Origin: Acidimicrobiia bacterium | GTDB taxonomy: Bacteria > Actinomycetota > Acidimicrobiia > Acidimicrobiales > CAIXPF01 | DNA length: 64,000 bases | NCBI GenBank assembly: GCA_947476745.1 | Contig: CANJRG010000005.1 | Coordinates: forward strand, 62,001-126,000 | Direction: 5' to 3' | In this document: positions 9,175-23,415 of the stretch, piece by piece | Position numbering within the stretch: position 1 is the first letter of the stretch | Layout of the letters: each line of letters starts with the position of its first letter | The notes under the pieces: model-generated | Told to the model about the DNA's origin: nothing | The model's input: the letters and a program-made list of their open reading frames with translations, nothing else | The model's database searches: none | Translations under genes and position numbers: made by a program

Positions 9175-9812
9175 CAGTTCGCCTTCACTGCATTGCGGAT
9201 CAGAACCAAGCCGCCATTGGGGCCGGGCACCGAACCCTTGACCAGCAACAGGTTGTTCTCGGTATCCGCCCGAACCACCATCAAGTTCAGGGTGGTCACC
9301 TTTGTTGCGCCGGTGTGACCGGCCATTCGGGTTCCCTTGAACACCCGGGACGGCGTTGCACACGCCCCGATGGAGCCAGGCGCCCGGTGGTGCCCGTGGT
9401 TACCGTGGGCAGCGCCCTGGCCCTTGAAGTTGTGTCGCTTCATGGCGCCGGCGAAGCCCTTGCCCTTCGAGACGGCGGTTATGTCGACGGTTGCGACCTC
9501 GAGGAACGTGTCGACAGAGAGCTCCTGGCCGACTTCGTAGCCGTCGACACCCTCGAGCCGCAGCTCAACGAGTCGAACACCAGGATCGACCGCTGCCCTC
9601 TCGAAGTGGCCGGCCTCGCCCTTGGTGAGCTTACGAGCGTCCTTGACGCCGAAGGTGACCTGGAGTGCGGCGTAGCCGTCGGACTCCGGGGTTTTCACTT
9701 GGACGATCCGGCAGGGGTCGACCTTGACCACGGTGACGGGAACGACTCGATTGTGTTCGTCCCACACCTGCGTCATGCCGACCTTCCGGCCGACGATTGC
9801 CTTGGATGCCAT
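9174..9812 (-). CDS. rplC: 50S ribosomal protein L3
   Basis: L3 is an early assembly protein whose loop reaches the peptidyl transferase centre. The 212 residues start MASKAIVGRKVGMTQVWDEH and include the central loop GQGAAHGNHGHHRAPGSIGA and the AGHTGATKVTTLNL segment. Start choice is uncertain: ATG at 9812 is the family start, but an ATG at 9824 and a GTG at 9839 are in frame and no strong ribosome binding site is visible for any. A 281-base spacer separates it from rpsJ, unlike the tight rpsJ-rplC junction in many bacteria. Confidence 0.95.
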   Translation of the reverse strand: MASKAIVGRKVGMTQVWDEHNRVVPVTVVKVDPCRIVQVKTPESDGYAALQVTFGVKDARKLTKGEAGHFERAAVDPGVRLVELRLEGVDGYEVGQELSVDTFLEVATVDITAVSKGKGFAGAMKRHNFKGQGAAHGNHGHHRAPGSIGACATPSRVFKGTRMAGHTGATKVTTLNLMVVRADTENNLLLVKGSVPGPNGGLVLIRNAVKAN

Positions 9813-10093
9813 GGCGGTTGAGTCCATCTCTGCCTGCACCGTGCCGAAACGGTTTCGGAGCGGTTTGCGGATTTCGGTTCACGCGAACGCTCCGCGCGAG
9901 CAGACTCGGCGGAGCGTGTTCAGATTGTGCCTCGTGGTTCCGCTGTGGCCTGCGAGGACGTCGGTTTCGAAGCGACGTGGCATCAACACCATAGGCGTCG
10001 ATGCGGCTTGCTGAGTATAACGACCGACAAGCGGCCAGGCGAATCCCACCTAACCCAGCAGACCATCTTTCGACCGTCGTGCCATTGAGTCGG
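9813..10093 (-). promoter_or_regulatory. 281-base leader between rpsJ and rplC, with hairpins and a possible promoter
   Basis: No gene is seen here. On the minus strand a -10-like TATACT lies at 10014-10019 with a weak -35-like TTCGCC 18 bases upstream (10038-10043). Downstream, nearer rplC, are a 9-bp stem (9887-9895 with 9909-9917, 13-base loop) and a short stem (9844-9850 with 9852-9858). A promoter plus structured leader could let the S10 genes respond to a ribosomal protein, as L4 does in Escherichia coli, but that is speculative. Confidence 0.4.
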
Positions 10094-10408
10094 CTATTGA
10101 ATCTTGATCTCGATATCGACGCCTGCGGGCAGCTCCAAGCGCTGCAGGGCATCCACAGTCTTCGCCGAGGGGTCGACGATGTCGAGAAGACGCTTATGAA
10201 TCCGCATCTCGAAGTGCTCGCGGGAGTCTTTGTACTTGTGCGGCGAGCGAATCACCGTGAAGCGGTGCTTCTCGGTGGGCAAGGGGACGGGGCCCCTAAC
10301 GGTGGCCTGCGTACGGATGACCGTCTCGACGATCTTCTTGGTCGACTGGTCGATGATCTCGTGGTCATACGCCTTGAGTCGGATACGAATCTTCTGTCCG
10401 TCAGCCAT
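10094..10408 (-). CDS. rpsJ: 30S ribosomal protein S10
   Basis: S10 is a head protein of the small subunit and, as NusE, a partner of NusB and NusG in antitermination. The 104 residues are full length: [20 protein letters not shown] at the start, the loop with [20 protein letters not shown], and the C-terminal [12 protein letters not shown]. An AAGGGAG ribosome binding site precedes the ATG. It follows the tuf terminator by about 65 bases and is separated from rplC by a long leader. Confidence 0.97.
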   Translation of the reverse strand: MADGQKIRIRLKAYDHEIIDQSTKKIVETVIRTQATVRGPVPLPTEKHRFTVIRSPHKYKDSREHFEMRIHKRLLDIVDPSAKTVDALQRLELPAGVDIEIKIQ

Positions 10409-10472
10409 GGTGGGCGACGCTCCCTTGTCAAAGAACCGGCCTAGATGTTAGCCCAGCCGCGGTCGGCAACGG

Positions 10473-10500
10473 AAAAGGGCCCGGCATGACTGCCGGGCCC
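10473..10500 (-). terminator. Intrinsic terminator after tuf
   Basis: A perfect 10-bp stem (GGGCCCGGCA, 10477-10486, with 10491-10500) and 4-base loop is followed on the minus strand by TTTT at 10476-10473. This is a standard rho-independent terminator between tuf and rpsJ. It separates the str operon from the S10 operon. Confidence 0.85.
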
Positions 10501-10533
10501 GTTCGAGGACCGAAGCTCCGGGAGGAACTCAGC

Positions 10534-11724
10534 TCACTTGTGGATCCTGATCACACGACCGGCGCCGACCGTGCGGCCACCCTCGCGAATGGCGAACCGC
10601 AGACCCTCGTCCATGGCGATAGGTTGGATCAAGGTGACCTTCATCTCCGTGTTGTCACCCGGCATGCACATCTCGGTGCCTTCGGGGAGATCGATGTTGC
10701 CGGTGACGTCGGTGGTCCGGAAGTAGAACTGCGGACGGTAGTTCGAGAAGAAGGGCTTGTGTCGGCCGCCCTCGGCGGTGGTCAGAACGTAGACCTGCGC
10801 CTCGAACTCGGTGTGCGGGGTGATCGAACCCGGCTTGGCCAGAACCTGGCCGCGTTCGACGTCCTCCTTCTTGGTTCCCCGGAGAAGGGCGCCGATGTTG
10901 TCGCCGGCCTGCCCCTGATCCAGCAGCTTCCGAAACATCTCAACACCGGTACACACCGTCTTCTGCGTGTTGCGGATACCGACGATCTCGACCTCGTCTC
11001 CGGTCTTCACGATGCCCTGTTCGACCTTTCCGGTCACGACAGTTCCGCGACCGGTGATCGAGAACACGTCCTCGATCGGCATCAGGAACGGCTTGTCAAG
11101 GTCCCGCGTGGGCAACGGAATGTACTCGTCGACAGCCTGCATGAGCTCGAGAATCTTCGGGGTCCATTCGGCGTCACCCTCAAGAGCCTTGAGCGCCGAC
11201 ACACGCACGACGGGGACGTCGTCCCCGGGGTACTCGTAGGAATCGAGCAACTCACGCACCTCGAGTTCGACGAGATCAAGGAGTTCCTCGTCATCGACCA
11301 TGTCGACCTTGTTCAGTGCGACCACGATCGAGGGCACACCCACCTGGCGGGCGAGCAGCACGTGCTCACGCGTTTGGGGCATCGGGCCGTCGGTGGCCGC
11401 CACGACGAGAATCGCACCGTCCACCTGCGCCGCACCGGTGATCATGTTCTTGATGTAGTCGGCGTGGCCCGGCATGTCGACGTGAGCGTAGTGACGGTTT
11501 CCCGTCTCGTACTCGACGTGCGCGATGTTGATAGTGATGCCGCGCTCGCGCTCCTCCGGAGCCTTGTCGATGTCCTCGAACTTGGTCATGACGGTCTTGC
11601 CCGTGCCGGCTTCGGCCAACACCTTGGTGATGGCCGCAGTCAACGTCGTCTTGCCGTGGTCGATGTGACCCATCGTCCCCACGTTTATGTGCGGCTTCGA
11701 ACGCTCAAACTTCGCCTTGGCCAT
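10534..11724 (-). CDS. tuf: Elongation factor Tu
   Basis: EF-Tu is the GTPase that delivers aminoacyl-tRNA to the ribosome. The 396 residues show the G1 motif [11 protein letters not shown], the [13 protein letters not shown]3 region, NKVDMVD (G4) and SALKALEG (G5), then domains 2 and 3 ending [14 protein letters not shown]. Length and sequence are normal. It is the last gene of the str operon, followed by an intrinsic terminator. A GGTAAGGA ribosome binding site lies upstream of the ATG. Confidence 0.98.
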   Translation of the reverse strand: MAKAKFERSKPHINVGTMGHIDHGKTTLTAAITKVLAEAGTGKTVMTKFEDIDKAPEERERGITINIAHVEYETGNRHYAHVDMPGHADYIKNMITGAAQVDGAILVVAATDGPMPQTREHVLLARQVGVPSIVVALNKVDMVDDEELLDLVELEVRELLDSYEYPGDDVPVVRVSALKALEGDAEWTPKILELMQAVDEYIPLPTRDLDKPFLMPIEDVFSITGRGTVVTGKVEQGIVKTGDEVEIVGIRNTQKTVCTGVEMFRKLLDQGQAGDNIGALLRGTKKEDVERGQVLAKPGSITPHTEFEAQVYVLTTAEGGRHKPFFSNYRPQFYFRTTDVTGNIDLPEGTEMCMPGDNTEMKVTLIQPIAMDEGLRFAIREGGRTVGAGRVIRIHK

Positions 11725-11805
11725 TGCCTGTTCCTTACCTATTCCTCTTCACGAATGAACTGAACGGTCTCGATCGCCGCGCGCCAGCATGTGGCCGCTT
11801 GCAGC

Positions 11806-13896
<2,091 letters not shown>

Positions 13897-14071
13897 GTTC
13901 CTCAGAGCTCTCTCGGGTCGTTCTTCGGCGATTGCGGCGGGAATGGGAAGGTCAGGCAGCGTGGCCGATCAAGCCAGCCGAACGTGGTGGCATCCAGCGA
14001 CGATCACCCATCGCGTGGCGCGCTGAGCGGGGCATTAACGATAGGCAACGAGGCCGGAGTAGCCGAGCCGC

Positions 14072-14542
14072 CTACCAGCGGTAGTGAGCGAACGCCTTAT
14101 TGGACTCGGCCATCTTGTGCATGTCCTCACGGCGCTTCACGGAAGCTCCGATGCCATTCGACGCATCGAGGATCTCGTTAGCCAGGCGCTCAGCCATGGA
14201 ACGCTCACGGCGGGAACGGGCGAAGCTGACCACCCAACGCACAGCGAGCGTGTTTGCACGGCGGGGGCGCACATCGACTGGGACCTGGTAGGTGGCGCCA
14301 CCCACCCGCCGGCTCTTCACCTCTAGCTGGGGTTTCACGTTGTCGACGGCACGCTTCAGCGCGGCGACGGGTTCCGCTCCGGTCTTCTGAGCGACGACCT
14401 CGAGCGCCTCGTACACGATGCGCTCGGCAACCGTCCGCTTGCCGCGGACGAGCACCTTGTTCACCAACTGGGTGACGAGAACCGAGCGGTAGATGGGATC
14501 GGGCGAGAGATCCCGCCGCGGTGCCGGACCCTTACGAGGCAC
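14072..14542 (-). CDS. rpsG: 30S ribosomal protein S7
   Basis: S7 nucleates assembly of the 30S head and, in Escherichia coli, feeds back on the str operon. The 156 residues start [20 protein letters not shown] and contain [36 protein letters not shown] and the end [13 protein letters not shown]. Length is standard. It begins two bases after the rpsL stop. A 175-base spacer with no visible gene separates it from fusA. Confidence 0.97.
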   Translation of the reverse strand: MPRKGPAPRRDLSPDPIYRSVLVTQLVNKVLVRGKRTVAERIVYEALEVVAQKTGAEPVAALKRAVDNVKPQLEVKSRRVGGATYQVPVDVRPRRANTLAVRWVVSFARSRRERSMAERLANEILDASNGIGASVKRREDMHKMAESNKAFAHYRW

Positions 14543-14543
14543 G

Positions 14544-14915
14544 TCAGCCCTCCTTCTTCGCGCCGTAACGGCTGCGGGCTTGCTTGCGATTCCGGACCCC
14601 CGAGGTATCGAGGGTGCCGCGGATGATCTTGTAGCGGACGCCAGGAAGGTCCTTCACACGCCCGCCGCGCACGAGCACGATCGAGTGCTCCTGGAGGTTG
14701 TGGCCCTCACCCGGGATGTAGGCCGTCACTTCCATGCCACTGGTCAGGCGGACACGGGCCACCTTTCGGAGCGCCGAATTCGGCTTCTTGGGGGTTGTCG
14801 TGTAGACGCGTGTGCACACCCCCCGTCGCTGAGGTGCACCCTTGAGGGCGGGCGTCTTGCCCTTGGACGGCTTCGCAGCGCGTCCTTTTCGAACCAATTG
14901 CTGAATCGTGGGCAC
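14544..14915 (-). CDS. rpsL: 30S ribosomal protein S12
   Basis: S12 controls decoding accuracy and is the classical streptomycin-resistance target. The 123 residues start with GTG at 14915 ([20 protein letters not shown]) and a GAGAGGA site upstream. The motifs [20 protein letters not shown] and [20 protein letters not shown] keep both lysines at the positions usually changed in streptomycin-resistant mutants, so the protein looks wild type. First gene of the str operon. Confidence 0.97.
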   Translation of the reverse strand: MPTIQQLVRKGRAAKPSKGKTPALKGAPQRRGVCTRVYTTTPKKPNSALRKVARVRLTSGMEVTAYIPGEGHNLQEHSIVLVRGGRVKDLPGVRYKIIRGTLDTSGVRNRKQARSRYGAKKEG

Positions 14916-14991
14916 CGATGTCCTCTCGGCTTGTGTAGGGGGCGGCGGCAGTTGCGTGAAGCGCGCGGCTGCCCCATCGAACCGGGGAGAG

Positions 14992-15020
14992 ACAGTATTC
15001 GGATTCGGCGCCCAATACAA
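14992..15020 (-). promoter_or_regulatory. Candidate promoter for the str operon (rpsL)
   Basis: Within the 349-base gap between rpoC and rpsL the minus strand has TTGTAT (15015-15020) and TACTGT (14992-14997) with a 17-base spacer. Transcription would start about 70 bases before the rpsL GTG. Motif match is moderate and no other candidate in the gap is better. Apart from this and the rpoC terminator, I see nothing in the gap. Confidence 0.45.
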
Positions 15021-15204
15021 ACCGGAAATTCCGGTGAGCGTGCCGGTCAATCGCATCAGTGTCGCCGATGGCCCGGGTTGGGCACTCAGGACACCAAGCG
15101 GATGGAGGCACGCTGACGCGGACGACGCGAGCACTGGAGGCATCACGGCGGAATCGGCCAATGCCGGCAGTTCGATTTCCCGGTTCAGCGCCACCCGACC
15201 TGCG

Positions 15205-15249
15205 ACAAAGAACGGCGCGCCCCCGGCAATCGCGGGAGCACGCCGTTCT
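15205..15249 (-). terminator. Terminator after rpoC
   Basis: A 9-bp stem (15209-15217 with 15241-15249, AGAACGGCG) encloses an inner G/C-rich helix. It lies 16 bases after the rpoC stop and is followed by a short TTT on the minus strand. It separates rpoBC from the str operon. Confidence 0.65.
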
Positions 15250-15264
15250 CAAGGGGAGGGAGGA

Positions 15265-19176
<3,912 letters not shown>

Positions 19177-19365
19177 GGTTTGTCCGTTCTTGGTTGGCTG
19201 CCTGGGGCCCCAACCCCAGGCTCCTCCACGTGGGCGGGGTCCCAACCCCACCCGTGGCCGTGTCGGTTCTTACTACCGATCTCCGAGTTTCTCCCGGGGA
19301 GAATCCCCGGGAGAAACTCCGATGTGTGAGGCGGTGCCTCACCTGAGTTACCGGCCGCAGCCGGT
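19177..19365 (-). other. Densely folded rpoB-rpoC spacer
   Basis: This 189-base gap is packed with inverted repeats. The strongest is a perfect 16-bp stem with a 3-base loop, GAGTTTCTCCCGGGGA at 19285-19300 with 19304-19319. Others are a 7-bp stem GTGAGGC around 19326-19342, CCGGC/GCCGG near 19352-19365, a GGGGT/ACCCC repeat near 19236-19252, and CCTGGGG/CCCCAGG at 19201-19207 with 19214-19220, just upstream of the rpoC start. There is no T run after the 16-bp stem, so it is not a typical terminator. Confidence 0.7.
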
Positions 19366-22300
19366 TCAGAAGCGGCCGCGGCTACGGCGCGCATCGTCGT
19401 CGTCGGATCCCCGCTCCGGGCGAGACAGGTCGATGCCGAGTTCCTCGGCGGTACGGAAGATGTCCTCGTCGAGCTCGCGCATCTGGATCTCGGCGCCGTC
19501 TGCCGCACGTACCTCGACGTTGAGGCAGAGGGACTGCATCTCCTTGATGAGAACCTTGAAGCTCTCAGGGATTCCCGGCTCGGGGATGTTCTCGCCCTTG
19601 ACGATCGCCTCGTACACCTTCACGCGGCCCAACACGTCGTCGGACTTGATTGTCAATAGCTCCTGAAGGCAGTAAGCAGCCCCATAGGCCTCAAGCGCCC
19701 ACACCTCCATCTCACCGAAGCGCTGGCCACCGAACTGGGCCTTACCCCCGAGCGGCTGCTGCGTGATCATGGAGTACGGGCCGGTCGAACGAGCGTGGAT
19801 CTTGTCGTCCACGAGGTGGGCCAGCTTCAGGATGTAGATGTAGCCGACCATGACCGGGTTGTCGAAAGGCTCGCCGGTCCGTCCGTTGAAGAGCTGAGCC
19901 TTGCCATCCGGTTGGATCAACCGACGTCCGTCGACGGCCTCGGGATGGAGGTTCTCTAGAAGCTTCTTGATCGTCGGGTGCTTGCCGGCCCGCTCGACCT
20001 CGTCCCACTTCGCCCCGTCGAACACCGGGGTGGCGATGAAGGTGGCAGGGGTGGTGGTCGGCCTGGTCTTGGTCTCGGTACCGCGGATCGGCTCGCGACC
20101 CACATCGACCTTGCCGTCCCCGTCGAGGTCCCAGCCCCACCGCGCTGCATAGCCGAGGTGCGACTCCAGGACCTGACCCACGTTCATGCGGGAAGGAACG
20201 CCGAGCGGGTTGAGAACGATGTCCACCGGCGTTCCGTCCGCCAGGTGCGGCATGTCCTCGAGCGGCAGGATCTTGGAGATGACGCCTTTGTTCCCGTGGC
20301 GACCGGCAAGCTTGTCCCCGACCGAGATCTTGCGCTTCTGGCCGACGTAGACCCGAACCAACTGGTTGACGCCGGGCGGCAGCTCGTGGTGCTCGTCGCG
20401 GGAGAACACCCGGACGTCGATCACCTTGCCACTCTCGCCGTGAGGCACCTTGAGCGACGTGTCCCGCACCTCGCGAGCCTTCTCCCCGAAGATTGCCCGC
20501 AGCAGGCGCTCCTCGGGCGTGAGCTCGGTTTCGCCCTTGGGGGTGACCTTGCCGACCAGCACATCGCCGGCAGCCACCTCAGCTCCGACGCGGATGATGC
20601 CGCGCTCGTCGAGGTCAGCAAGGATCTCCTCGGAGAGGTTGGGAATGTCCCGGGTGATCTCCTCGGGCCCGAGCTTCGTGTCGCGAGCGTCGATCTCGTG
20701 CTCGTGGATGTGGATCGACGTCAAGACGTCGTCCTTCACCATGCGCTCCGACAGGATGATGGCGTCCTCGAAGTTGTAACCCTCCCACGGCATGAAGGCC
20801 ACGAGGAGGTTCTTGCCCAGTGCCAGTTCGCCGTGATCGGTGGAGGGGCCATCCGCAAGCAGGTCGCCCTTGGCCACCCGCTGCCCTTCGATCACCCGCG
20901 GCTTCTGGTTGATGCAGGTGTCCTGGTTCGATCGCTCGAACTTCAGCAGGCGCCTGGTGCGGCGGCCGAGCTTGTCGTAGTCGATGGTGATGGTCCGACC
21001 CGAGACATCAACCACCGTGCCGTCGTCGTCGGCGAGGACCATGTCCGCCGCGTCGCGGGCTGCGCGAGCCTCGATACCGGTACCGATGTAGGGCGCCTCT
21101 GCCCGAACGAGCGGCACGGCCTGGCGCTGCATGTTCGCACCCATGAGGGCCCGGTTGGCGTCGTCGTGTTCGAGGAACGGGATCAGGGCCGTTGCCACCG
21201 AGATGATCTGTTTCGGCGAGACGTCCATCATCTGGACTTCGCTCGGCGGCACCGAGGAGATCTCGGTCGTCGCACCGAAGAACACGTCTCTCTCGAGCTG
21301 CAACTTCAGGTCCGACAGCGAGGCCGCTTGCGGCGAACGCCGGGCCAGAACCCGGTCGGGCACGAAGGACCCGTCGGGATTCAACGGCACGTTGGCCTGG
21401 GCGACGACGTAGTCCTCCTCCTCGTCCGCGGCGAGGTAGGTGATCTCACTGGTGACCTTGCCCTCGACCACCTTGCGGTACGGGGACTCGATGAATCCGA
21501 AGGGGTTGACCCGCCCGTAGGAGGCGAGCGCACCGATGAGCCCGATATTCGGCCCCTCTGGGGTCTCGATCGGACACATCCGGCCGTAGTGGCTGAAGTG
21601 GACGTCTCGCACCTCGAAACCGGCGCGCTCACGACTCAGTCCACCAGGACCGAGTGCCGACAACCGACGCCGGTGGGTGAGCCCCGATAGCGGGTTCACC
21701 TGGTCCATGAACTGGCTGAGCTGCGAGGTCCCGAAGAACTCCTTGATCGCAGCGACCACCGGCCGGATGTTGATCAGAGTCTGCGGCGTGATCGCCTCGA
21801 CATCCTGGGTCGTCATACGTTCACGGACGACTCGCTCCATGCGGGAGAGACCGATACGCACCTGGTTCTGGATCAACTCACCTACCGAGCGAATGCGTCG
21901 GTTTGCGAAGTGGTCCTGGTCGTCGAGTCGATAACCCGGCTCCGGCTTGACGAGATGCAACAGGTAGCTGACCGTCGCAAGGATCTCGCACTTCGACAGC
22001 ACGGACTGATTTGGTTCGGGACGGTCGAGCTCGATCCCGAACAGGCGCTCGAGCTTGTCGAGCTCGGCGCCGAGCTTCCGGTCGAGCTTGTAGCGACCCA
22101 CCCGAGACAAGTCGTAGCGACGCGACTCGAAGAAGGCATTGCGGAAATAAGCGCGTGCCGACTCGATCGCCGGCGGCTCGCCGGGACGGGCCCGCTTGTA
22201 GATCTCGACGAGTGCCTCGTCCTGGCTCGGGACAAGGGACCGGTCCTTGTCCCATTGGCCTTCGAGGAAGTCGAAGTAGCGCACGAAGGCGTCAAGGAAC

Positions 22301-22953
22301 CCGGGTGCGTTCTCCTCGTCGTAGCCGAGCGCACGCAGCAAGGTGAAGATCGACAACCGACGCTTGCGCGCGACCCGCGTTCCGGCAGTTACGTCCTTGC
22401 CGGGCTTCTGCTCGACGTCGAACTCAATCCACTCACCACGGTAAGGGTGAATCGTGCCGGTGACCAGCTGATGCTTCTGCAGGTTCCGCAACCGGAACCG
22501 CTCGCCCGGCTGGAAGATGACCCCAGGGCTGCGAACGAGCTGAGAGACGACGACCCGCTCCGTGCCGTTGATGATGAACGTGCCCTTGTCCGTCATCATC
22601 GGGAAGTCCCCCATGAAAACGGTCTGTTCCTTGATCTCGCCCGTGCTGGCGTTCATGAAACGCGCACGTACGAAAATCGGGGCTGAGAAGGTCATGTCCT
22701 TCTCTTTGCACTCCTCCACCGAGAACTTGGGCGGGGGGCGCAGGTCCTCGTCGTCGGGATCGAACTCCAACTCCAGCTGGAGTGTTTCCGTGAAGTCTTT
22801 GATCGGGCTGATGTCCGAGAACGCCTCAGCCAGACCCCGATGCAGGAACCACTCGAAGCTCTCGCGTTGGACCGCGATCAGGTCGGGCAGTTCCAGGACA
22901 TCGTCAAGGTTGGCGAAGGAGTATCGGTCCCGAATGACGGGTTGAGAGGACAA
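19366..22953 (-). CDS. rpoB: RNA polymerase beta subunit
   Basis: The beta subunit, 1195 residues. The start is TTG at 22953 with GAGGAG six bases upstream, giving [20 protein letters not shown], the family N-terminus. The rifampicin region (about residues 410-440) reads [20 protein letters not shown] then [12 protein letters not shown], with the usual sensitive residues at the Asp, His and Ser hot spots. Other motifs present are [36 protein letters not shown] and [19 protein letters not shown]. It is followed by rpoC after an unusual structured spacer. Upstream is plus-strand helD, so rpoB is not directly joined to rplL as it often is. Confidence 0.98.
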   Translation of the reverse strand: MSSQPVIRDRYSFANLDDVLELPDLIAVQRESFEWFLHRGLAEAFSDISPIKDFTETLQLELEFDPDDEDLRPPPKFSVEECKEKDMTFSAPIFVRARFMNASTGEIKEQTVFMGDFPMMTDKGTFIINGTERVVVSQLVRSPGVIFQPGERFRLRNLQKHQLVTGTIHPYRGEWIEFDVEQKPGKDVTAGTRVARKRRLSIFTLLRALGYDEENAPGFLDAFVRYFDFLEGQWDKDRSLVPSQDEALVEIYKRARPGEPPAIESARAYFRNAFFESRRYDLSRVGRYKLDRKLGAELDKLERLFGIELDRPEPNQSVLSKCEILATVSYLLHLVKPEPGYRLDDQDHFANRRIRSVGELIQNQVRIGLSRMERVVRERMTTQDVEAITPQTLINIRPVVAAIKEFFGTSQLSQFMDQVNPLSGLTHRRRLSALGPGGLSRERAGFEVRDVHFSHYGRMCPIETPEGPNIGLIGALASYGRVNPFGFIESPYRKVVEGKVTSEITYLAADEEEDYVVAQANVPLNPDGSFVPDRVLARRSPQAASLSDLKLQLERDVFFGATTEISSVPPSEVQMMDVSPKQIISVATALIPFLEHDDANRALMGANMQRQAVPLVRAEAPYIGTGIEARAARDAADMVLADDDGTVVDVSGRTITIDYDKLGRRTRRLLKFERSNQDTCINQKPRVIEGQRVAKGDLLADGPSTDHGELALGKNLLVAFMPWEGYNFEDAIILSERMVKDDVLTSIHIHEHEIDARDTKLGPEEITRDIPNLSEEILADLDERGIIRVGAEVAAGDVLVGKVTPKGETELTPEERLLRAIFGEKAREVRDTSLKVPHGESGKVIDVRVFSRDEHHELPPGVNQLVRVYVGQKRKISVGDKLAGRHGNKGVISKILPLEDMPHLADGTPVDIVLNPLGVPSRMNVGQVLESHLGYAARWGWDLDGDGKVDVGREPIRGTETKTRPTTTPATFIATPVFDGAKWDEVERAGKHPTIKKLLENLHPEAVDGRRLIQPDGKAQLFNGRTGEPFDNPVMVGYIYILKLAHLVDDKIHARSTGPYSMITQQPLGGKAQFGGQRFGEMEVWALEAYGAAYCLQELLTIKSDDVLGRVKVYEAIVKGENIPEPGIPESFKVLIKEMQSLCLNVEVRAADGAEIQMRELDEDIFRTAEELGIDLSRPERGSDDDDARRSRGRF

Positions 22954-23149
22954 GGACGGCTCCTCTGGATTTCGGGGACGCTGCACCGCCCAGCCATACA
23001 CGACGAGCCGAACGAGGTTCGGCGCCGCGGCAGGCTGGCGTTGAGCGCCCGATAGATGGCCCCGGGCAGGAGATCCGACTCGCGGAAGGACGCGCCGAAG
23101 CAGGGAAGCTGAATACGGCAGAACGAGCGCGCGAGCACGGCAACGGAGA

Positions 23150-23178
23150 ACCCTAGTCCCGAACGGTGCACAGGGCAA
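23150..23178 (-). promoter_or_regulatory. Candidate rpoB promoter
   Basis: On the minus strand TTGCCC (23173-23178) and TAGGGT (23150-23155) are separated by exactly 17 bases. The -10 matches the TAGNNT form seen before several other transcripts in this window. It predicts an rpoB leader of about 190 bases. The whole rpoB-helD gap (22954-23415) contains no gene that I can support; the only other signal is the helD -10 near 23402. Confidence 0.6.
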
Positions 23179-23401
23179 GCTGTTTAGGCTCTGAACCTCG
23201 TTCGCTGCCAGCGCCACCGACGGCGGTGACGGTAGTGATGCTTTCGGGACTGTATGGCCAGGCCGCGCGGTCGTCAAGGACATGGATACACCGGCCCAGC
23301 GACGGGACCTCACCTGGCCTCGGGGCCGCTCGCCTTCCCTGCGCACCGGCGTACGCAGGCACGGATTGGCGGTTGTGCATCCCGAGCGCACCCCGAACCC
23401 C

Positions 23402-23407
23402 TAGGCT
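23402..23407 (+). promoter_or_regulatory. Leaderless-type -10 box for helD
   Basis: TAGGCT lies exactly eight bases before the TTG start of helD. The same TAGNNT-N8-start arrangement is found before the GNAT gene and yajQ, which supports leaderless transcription. Confidence 0.6.
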
Positions 23408-23415
23408 GGGTCGCC

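Noticed and set aside
10418-10423. TTGACA on the minus strand just before rpsJ as a -35 box
   Set aside because: It overlaps the ribosome binding site and a matching -10 would fall inside the rpsJ coding sequence.
10486-11763. A 425-codon plus-strand frame opposite tuf
   Set aside because: Shadow of the strongly biased tuf codons; no ribosome binding site or homology.
19285-19319. The 16-bp palindrome as the end of a mobile element
   Set aside because: No transposase, no target duplication and no second copy in the window.
19978-21690. A 570-codon plus-strand frame opposite rpoB
   Set aside because: Antisense shadow with Arg/His/Val/Gly-rich low-complexity sequence and no family match.
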